64,000 bases of DNA from Alphaproteobacteria bacterium (GTDB taxonomy: Bacteria; Pseudomonadota; Alphaproteobacteria; UBA6615), in the NCBI GenBank assembly GCA_002722515.1, contig PBMH01000024.1:1-64000 (forward strand), written 5' to 3'. A program made the position numbers and the translations under genes. Below, piece by piece: positions 59,518-64,000 of this stretch (position 1 is the stretch's first letter; every line of letters starts with the position of its first letter). The notes beneath the pieces were generated by a model, which was not told the origin of the DNA, searched no databases, and saw nothing but the letters and a program-made list of their open reading frames with translations.

Positions 59518-60453
59518 ATGGCGAAACAGACCAAAGTCATAATCTCATGCGCGGTCACCGGCGCAATCCACACGCCGACAATGTCGGAAAATCTGCCGAT
59601 CACACCCGATGAGATCGCACAAAGCTCGATCGAAGCTGCCGAGGCCGGCGCATCAATAATACATCTTCATGCCCGCGATCCCGAGAACGGCAAGCCGACA
59701 CCAGATCCCGATGTGTTTATGGAGTTTCTGCCACGCATCAAGCAGAACACCGAGGCGGTCGTAAACATCACTACCGGCGGCGGTCTCGGGATGACCGTAG
59801 ACGAGCGCATCGCAGCGGCTGTTCGCGCGGAGCCAGAGGTAACGTCGTTTAATATGGGGTCAATGAACTTTGGTATTTTCCCAGCGGCAGACCGTTACGA
59901 CGAATGGAAGTACGATTGGGAGAAACCCTATCTGGAAATGACCGACGACTTCATCTTTACCAATACTTTTAAGCAGATGGATTATATTATCACCGAGCTT
60001 CATGATAAGCGCGGGGTAAAGTTTGAGCACGAGTGCTACGACGTAAGCCATCTCTACAACACGGCCTACTATTACAATCAGGGCCGCCTAAAGGGCCCGA
60101 TCTTTCTACAGTTTATCTTTGGCATCATGGGAGGCATCGGCGCCGACATTGCGCATCTCATGCATATGAAGGAAACGGCCGATAAGCTGTTTGGCGATGA
60201 CTATGTCTTCTCGGTGCTGGGGGCCGGTCGGCACCAAATGAACTTCGTTACACAAGCCGCACTATTGGGCGGCAGCGTGCGTGTCGGCCTAGAGGACTCC
60301 CTTTATATCGGCAAGGGTAAGATGGCTGAATCGAATGCCCAGCAGGTCGCGAAAATCCGTCGAATTGTTGAGGATCTGTCACTCGAGGTTGCGACGCCGG
60401 ATGAAGCGCGCGAAATCCTGGATCTTAAAGGCGGCGACATGGTGAAGTTCTAA
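59518..60453 (+). CDS. Beta-keto acid cleavage enzyme (BKACE, DUF849)
   Basis: A 311-aa BKACE-family enzyme. The zinc-binding HxH is at His49/His51 in IIHLHARDPENGKPTPDPD, and NITTGGGLGMTVDERI with GAGRHQMNFVTQAALLGGSVRVGLEDSLYIGKGKMAESN are the family core. Such enzymes condense a beta-keto acid with acetyl-CoA to give a CoA ester and acetoacetate. RBS AGGGGGAAAcc precedes the ATG. Co-directional with the DHDPS-family and SMP-30 genes on the plus strand. Confidence 0.93.
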   Translation: MAKQTKVIISCAVTGAIHTPTMSENLPITPDEIAQSSIEAAEAGASIIHLHARDPENGKPTPDPDVFMEFLPRIKQNTEAVVNITTGGGLGMTVDERIAAAVRAEPEVTSFNMGSMNFGIFPAADRYDEWKYDWEKPYLEMTDDFIFTNTFKQMDYIITELHDKRGVKFEHECYDVSHLYNTAYYYNQGRLKGPIFLQFIFGIMGGIGADIAHLMHMKETADKLFGDDYVFSVLGAGRHQMNFVTQAALLGGSVRVGLEDSLYIGKGKMAESNAQQVAKIRRIVEDLSLEVATPDEAREILDLKGGDMVKF

Positions 60454-60567
60454 TATCAACTCGGAACACACCGAAACTAAAACAAATAAAAAACTGGCGC
60501 GCCATCCGAAGTGGATCCGCGTGACCAATCCGGTAACAGACCCCGGAGGTTCGGGGAGGAGAGAAAC

Positions 60568-61596
60568 ATGGCCAATAACCCTATCGACGGTTTTACCCTC
60601 ACAAAGGAGGACTTCTCGTTCACCGGAGAAGACCTGCAACGTCCGGAATGCATTCTGGCAGAAAAGAATGGTGATCTATGGGCCGCCGACGCCCGTGGCG
60701 GCGTCGTACGTATAACGCCCGATGGAAGCCAGGAGATCATAACCCAGTCGCACGACGCCGAGGCATTCAAATCAACTACCGACGAAGCCTCTAAATTCGT
60801 AGATGGGACACTCCCAAATGGGTTGGCCTTCGCCAGCAACGGGGACATCCTGATCTCCAATTTCGGAACAGACTGCCTAGAACGAATGACACGTACCGGC
60901 GAAACAGAGGTTATGTTCGATACTGTCGACGGCGAGGAAATTGGTAAGGTCAACTTCGTCGCCCGCGACAGCAAAGACCGGATCTGGATCACCGTGTCGA
61001 CGATGCTTCACGACTGGCCAAAGGCGATTAGTCCAGACATCATCGACGGACGCATACTACTTTACGAAGAAGGCAAGGGAGTACGCATTGTCACCGACGA
61101 TGTCCATTTTTCCAACGAGTGTAAACTCGACGAGAACGAAGAATGGCTATACGTCGTTCAGACCTGCGGGCGTAATATCGCTCGCTATAAAATAGCCGAT
61201 GACGGCAGCCTTGGGCCGAAGGAGATCTACGGCCCGAGCGATCATGGCCGCCTGATCGACGGGATCGCTTTTGACAGCTTCGGCAACCTGTGGGGCACAC
61301 ATGTCATGAATGACGGCATCTTCGCCATTAAACCTGACGGAGATCTGCACATTATCTTTGATGACTCCAATCCCGAAGAAGTTGCAAAACTTGACACCGC
61401 CTTCCAGAAAAGTGAGGTCACTGCCGACCTGTTACTTGAATGCGGTGGTGACATCGCTAAATGGTGTGCCTCGGTTACATTCGGCGGACCGGACTTGAAG
61501 ACGGTCTATGTGGGATCACTACGTGCTACCAACATACCCTACTTCACCTCGCCGGTGGCGGGACTGCCCATGGTGCACTGGAACGAATCCTTCTAG
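60568..61596 (+). CDS. SMP-30/gluconolactonase family hydrolase
   Basis: A 343-aa six-bladed beta-propeller lactonase from the ATG at 60568 (MANNPIDGFTLTKEDFSFTG), with GGGGAGGAGAG upstream; the track's GTG start is less likely. Motifs such as RPECILAEKNGDLWAADARGGV, LPNGLAFASNGDILISNFG and LIDGIAFDSFGNLWGTHV carry the metal-binding Glu, Asn and Asp positions of SMP-30 enzymes. It should open a sugar or other lactone. It follows BKACE by 115 nt and ends at a strong terminator. Confidence 0.9.
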   Translation: MANNPIDGFTLTKEDFSFTGEDLQRPECILAEKNGDLWAADARGGVVRITPDGSQEIITQSHDAEAFKSTTDEASKFVDGTLPNGLAFASNGDILISNFGTDCLERMTRTGETEVMFDTVDGEEIGKVNFVARDSKDRIWITVSTMLHDWPKAISPDIIDGRILLYEEGKGVRIVTDDVHFSNECKLDENEEWLYVVQTCGRNIARYKIADDGSLGPKEIYGPSDHGRLIDGIAFDSFGNLWGTHVMNDGIFAIKPDGDLHIIFDDSNPEEVAKLDTAFQKSEVTADLLLECGGDIAKWCASVTFGGPDLKTVYVGSLRATNIPYFTSPVAGLPMVHWNESF

Positions 61597-61617
61597 CAAA
61601 CGATCATACTGAATGCG

Positions 61618-61654
61618 AAATGGCCGGGCTTCGACCCGGCCATTTTTCTTTTTT
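61618..61654 (+). terminator. Rho-independent terminator after the SMP-30 gene
   Basis: AAATGGCCGGG and CCCGGCCATTT form a perfect 11-bp stem around CTTCGA, followed by TTCTTTTTT. This is a strong intrinsic terminator for the plus-strand transcript, 22 nt after the SMP-30 stop. It may also slow minus-strand transcription from the nitroreductase gene. Confidence 0.93.
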
Positions 61655-61684
61655 AATACAGATTCCAAACCGATGGAGGAAACG

Positions 61685-62281
61685 CTAACCCCAAACGCTA
61701 GTATATTTGTTAGCGTCCGGACGCTCCTTTGTCGGTCTGGGTCCGTCGATGCACCCAAGATAGACGAAGCCAAGAAGTTCATCCTGATCCACAAGATCGA
61801 ACGCTTTACGAACAACACCATCGTGAGCATTGCGACCGGTCAGAACAATTGCACCATACCCCATGGACTGGGCCGCGATAACCAGATGTTCCATAGCCGC
61901 CGCCGTTGCAACAATCTGCTCAACTACAGGAACCTTCGGCGCACGGGACGGGTCTACTTTAGCGCAGACCGCAATAATCGTAGGGGCACGCAAGGGACGG
62001 CGCCTCTCCTTATCGACTGCACCTGTCGGAGCGACGGGGTCGCGTACTAATAGAGCCTGTGCAAATACTTCACCGAGCTTATAACGCGCATCTCCCTCGA
62101 TAATATGGAAACGCCATGGCCGGACCATTCCATGATCAGGAGCGCTCATTGCCGCCTCAAGCATACGATCGATATCCGAGCGTTTTGGTGAAACCCCGTC
62201 GAACAGGCGCGGTGGCGTCGAACTCCGGCTAATCAACCCGTCAAGGACGGCATTAGATGTCTGTCTGTTCGCATCAGCCAT
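61685..62281 (-). CDS. Nitroreductase family protein
   Basis: A 198-aa FMN-dependent nitroreductase-fold protein. FMN-contact motifs are SRSSTPPRLF at the N-terminus, MSAPDHGMVRPWRFHIIEG in the middle, and GYGAIVLTGRNAHDGVVRKAF near the C-terminus. The closest known group is the YdjA-like small nitroreductases. It stands alone on the minus strand, with 156 nt to the following gene. The physiological substrate is unknown. Confidence 0.9.
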   Translation of the reverse strand: MADANRQTSNAVLDGLISRSSTPPRLFDGVSPKRSDIDRMLEAAMSAPDHGMVRPWRFHIIEGDARYKLGEVFAQALLVRDPVAPTGAVDKERRRPLRAPTIIAVCAKVDPSRAPKVPVVEQIVATAAAMEHLVIAAQSMGYGAIVLTGRNAHDGVVRKAFDLVDQDELLGFVYLGCIDGPRPTKERPDANKYTSVWG

Positions 62282-62437
62282 GACTGCTGGTCCTTACTAA
62301 CGTTCTTCGCATCACTTAAGCGTAACCACAACACATACAAGCCCCCGGAACCTGCGTCCGCAATTTTTTCAATGCCGAGAACTCAGTGAGGCACTGTGAG
62401 CGCAAACACGAACAGACAGACAAACAAACTGCCCTCG

Positions 62438-63232
62438 TCAATCGACAAAAGTCACATCCACATCCCCGATACCCGCGAACCGGGCGCGCACATCAGATAC
62501 CTGGCCTAGCAACTTTGGCACTGCCGCGGCGCCCGTAGTCATATAATCGCCGGCCTTGATGCCGACGCCACGGGAGGAGAAATGATTAACGATCCAGGTC
62601 AACGACCAGACTTCGTCGCAGCGGGCGGACAGCGGCATTCCCTCGGAAACAATCTCACCATCGAACAGCAGTTCGATATCGAGAGACTTTAGATCACGGG
62701 TCTTCCATTCGGGGATATCGGGACCCGCGACAAAACCCATTGCAGCACCATTATCAGCTGCCAAGTGTAGCATCGGCTGATTCAATGGATCGGCGATACG
62801 AGGTACCGCCAATTCGATACCGACGATCGCACTGTCTACCGAAGCCAAAACCTCCACGTCTGTGTATTCTCGTTCACGGGCCGGCAAGTCCGCCCCCATT
62901 CGAAACCCGACTTCCGCTTCAACCAGAGTGCCCGCGCCAATATCCATCCGCTGCAGCGTTCCGCCACTTAAAACTGTAAACTCTCGAAACATTACGCCGG
63001 CCATAGGACCGTCAGGACCCGCTTTTTCTAGCAAGGGAGGATTGGTGAAGCCGGCCTTGTAACCCGACGCATCGAGCCCAATTCTATCAAGCAGGGAAAG
63101 CTGAATCTGTAACGCCTCAGCGGCGGTGGAGGGCCAGCATTCATCTGGAAGCGAGATAATTGTAGTGCGGTTCACGAAGGCATCCGCCAACGCAGAAGCA
63201 GCTTTAGAAACCTGTGGGTTACTCAAGACCAT
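62438..63232 (-). CDS. 2-keto-4-pentenoate hydratase-like protein
   Basis: A 264-aa FAH-fold hydratase/decarboxylase. The ExE metal motif lies in GTLVEAEVGFRMG, with GYKAGFTNP near the N-terminus as in MhpD/4-oxalocrotonate decarboxylase. The C-terminal IKAGDYMTTGAAAVPKLLGQ fits. It would hydrate a 2-hydroxypentadienoate-type acid from aromatic meta-cleavage, or a related keto acid. It begins 12 nt after the hydroxyacid dehydrogenase stop, probably in one operon. Confidence 0.9.
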   Translation of the reverse strand: MVLSNPQVSKAASALADAFVNRTTIISLPDECWPSTAAEALQIQLSLLDRIGLDASGYKAGFTNPPLLEKAGPDGPMAGVMFREFTVLSGGTLQRMDIGAGTLVEAEVGFRMGADLPAREREYTDVEVLASVDSAIVGIELAVPRIADPLNQPMLHLAADNGAAMGFVAGPDIPEWKTRDLKSLDIELLFDGEIVSEGMPLSARCDEVWSLTWIVNHFSSRGVGIKAGDYMTTGAAAVPKLLGQVSDVRARFAGIGDVDVTFVD

Positions 63233-63244
63233 CTTCGTCCCTCC

Positions 63245-64000
63245 TTAATAACCTGCGGACCGGTCAACAGTCGAAAGCTGCGGATCACCCACCATATCGC
63301 GGCGGATAATTTCTATTACCTGAGGCGCAATAACATCTGCTCGCACACGCCGCGCTGTATGCGGCATGACTGTAATTCCCGGATGCTGCCAGAGCGGACT
63401 CTCGGGCGGTAGCGGCTCGGGGTTCGTCGCATCAAGTGTTGCACCAGTCAGTTGGCCGCTATCAAGTGCCGCAATTAAGTCTATGTCCACGAGATGGGAT
63501 CCACGGGCCAAGTTTATAACCGAAGCCCCCGTCGGCATTAGACTGAATAGCTCCGCATTGAGAATGCCTTCCGTCTCAGAAGTCAGCGGCAACAAGCAGA
63601 CCAAAATATCTGTCCGCACCAGGAACGCCGGGAGCGTGGCCGGTCCATGAAATATTTCAACCTCGGGATCAACGCCCTCCGATCGCCTCCAGGCCGCAAC
63701 GTCAAAACCGAGACTGCACAACACACGCGCCGGCGGCCGCGCCAGAGCCCCGAACCCCATGAATCCCACGCGCTGTTCGCGTGGTAACTTCTGCGGGCGG
63801 ACGCGCCATTCGGCGCGCCGTTGCTGTGCGAGATAGTCTGGCATTTGGCGGTGATGCCGAAGCACGTGTAGGAGCGCATATTCGGTCATCGCGGGATCTC
63901 CATCAGGAGGGCCAGTCCGTACAATCGGCACGTTTGGTAGATCTGAGTGCCCTAGGAGATGGTCGAAACCTGCGAACATAGGCATTACCAAACGCAGGTT
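63245..64000 (-). CDS. D-isomer 2-hydroxyacid dehydrogenase (GhrA-like), 5' end outside the window
   Basis: The C-terminal ~250 residues of a glyoxylate/hydroxypyruvate reductase A-type enzyme (usual length ~310). The frame remains open to base 64000, so ~60 N-terminal residues lie beyond the window. The Rossmann segment reads VGFMGFGALARPPARVL; the third Gly of GxGxxG is Ala. The catalytic Arg is in NLARGSHLVDIDL, Glu in NPEPLPPESPLW and His in VMPHTARRV. It reduces glyoxylate or another 2-keto acid with NAD(P)H. It is upstream of, and likely co-transcribed with, the hydratase gene. Confidence 0.88.
   Translation of the reverse strand, partial: NLRLVMPMFAGFDHLLGHSDLPNVPIVRTGPPDGDPAMTEYALLHVLRHHRQMPDYLAQQRRAEWRVRPQKLPREQRVGFMGFGALARPPARVLCSLGFDVAAWRRSEGVDPEVEIFHGPATLPAFLVRTDILVCLLPLTSETEGILNAELFSLMPTGASVINLARGSHLVDIDLIAALDSGQLTGATLDATNPEPLPPESPLWQHPGITVMPHTARRVRADVIAPQVIEIIRRDMVGDPQLSTVDRSAGY

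Overview
The window reads as a chromosomal segment of an alphaproteobacterium, most likely a marine, Rhodospirillales-like heterotroph with a G+C content judged by eye (not computed) at mid-50s percent. Pointers to that group are an NDUFS4-type complex I accessory subunit, an imuA-imuB-dnaE2 SOS mutagenesis cassette, a class GN ('marine') sortase with its dedicated target, aerobic CO-dehydrogenase-type genes in the coxS-L-M order, and many acyl-CoA, SDR and BKACE catabolic genes. Genus-level assignment is not possible from this sequence alone. No transposase, integrase, CRISPR array, prophage gene or recognisable transcription factor was seen.

Layout. 0-5.9 kb: imuA, imuB and dnaE2 (translesion mutasome). 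6.0-10.4 kb: an alpha/beta esterase, then a sulfur amino-acid set (cysteine-synthase-like enzyme, mercaptopyruvate-type sulfurtransferase, cystathionine beta-lyase). 10.5-15.6 kb: an acyl-CoA operon of a Cys-less thiolase-like protein, a DUF35 partner, both subunits of a 3-oxoacid CoA-transferase, an SDR without its catalytic lysine, and a flavin-dependent monooxygenase; a convergent MFS exporter follows. 17.2-20.0 kb: VIT/vWA sortase target and its sortase. 20.2-23.4 kb: tRNA-Arg(UCU), NDUFS4, an SDR, two paralogous small unknown proteins, tRNA-Pro(UGG) and a DUF192 protein, all on the minus strand. 23.6-26.3 kb: promoter, TPP riboswitch and thiZXY, a thiamin-pyrimidine-precursor ABC importer. 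26.3-33.8 kb (minus): a ten-gene, translationally coupled Mrp/Mbh-type cation/proton antiporter operon.

34-42.8 kb: an MFS carrier, then a cox-type locus (coxG, coxS, a coxL reduced to an in-frame N+C-terminal remnant, coxM, coxD, coxE, a split XdhC/CoxI, and a fused MoeA-like/MobA-like cofactor protein). The locus keeps its maturation machinery but has lost nearly all of the molybdenum-binding large subunit, which is the most striking anomaly in the window. 43-48.6 kb (minus): an SDR, and a GldA/GldF/GldG/DUF4340 ABC system ending in a clear terminator. 49-64 kb: TauE/SafE exporter and a dense catabolic region on both strands (SDR, acyl-CoA ligase, GST, MBL hydrolase, acyl-CoA dehydrogenase, FAH-family hydrolase, amidohydrolase, DHDPS-family lyase, BKACE, SMP-30 lactonase, nitroreductase, 2-keto-4-pentenoate-hydratase-like enzyme, and a 2-hydroxyacid dehydrogenase cut by the window end).

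The least explained material is the pair of small proteins at 21.6-22.3 kb, built from four copies of one beta-alpha-beta-like module, and the deleted coxL.
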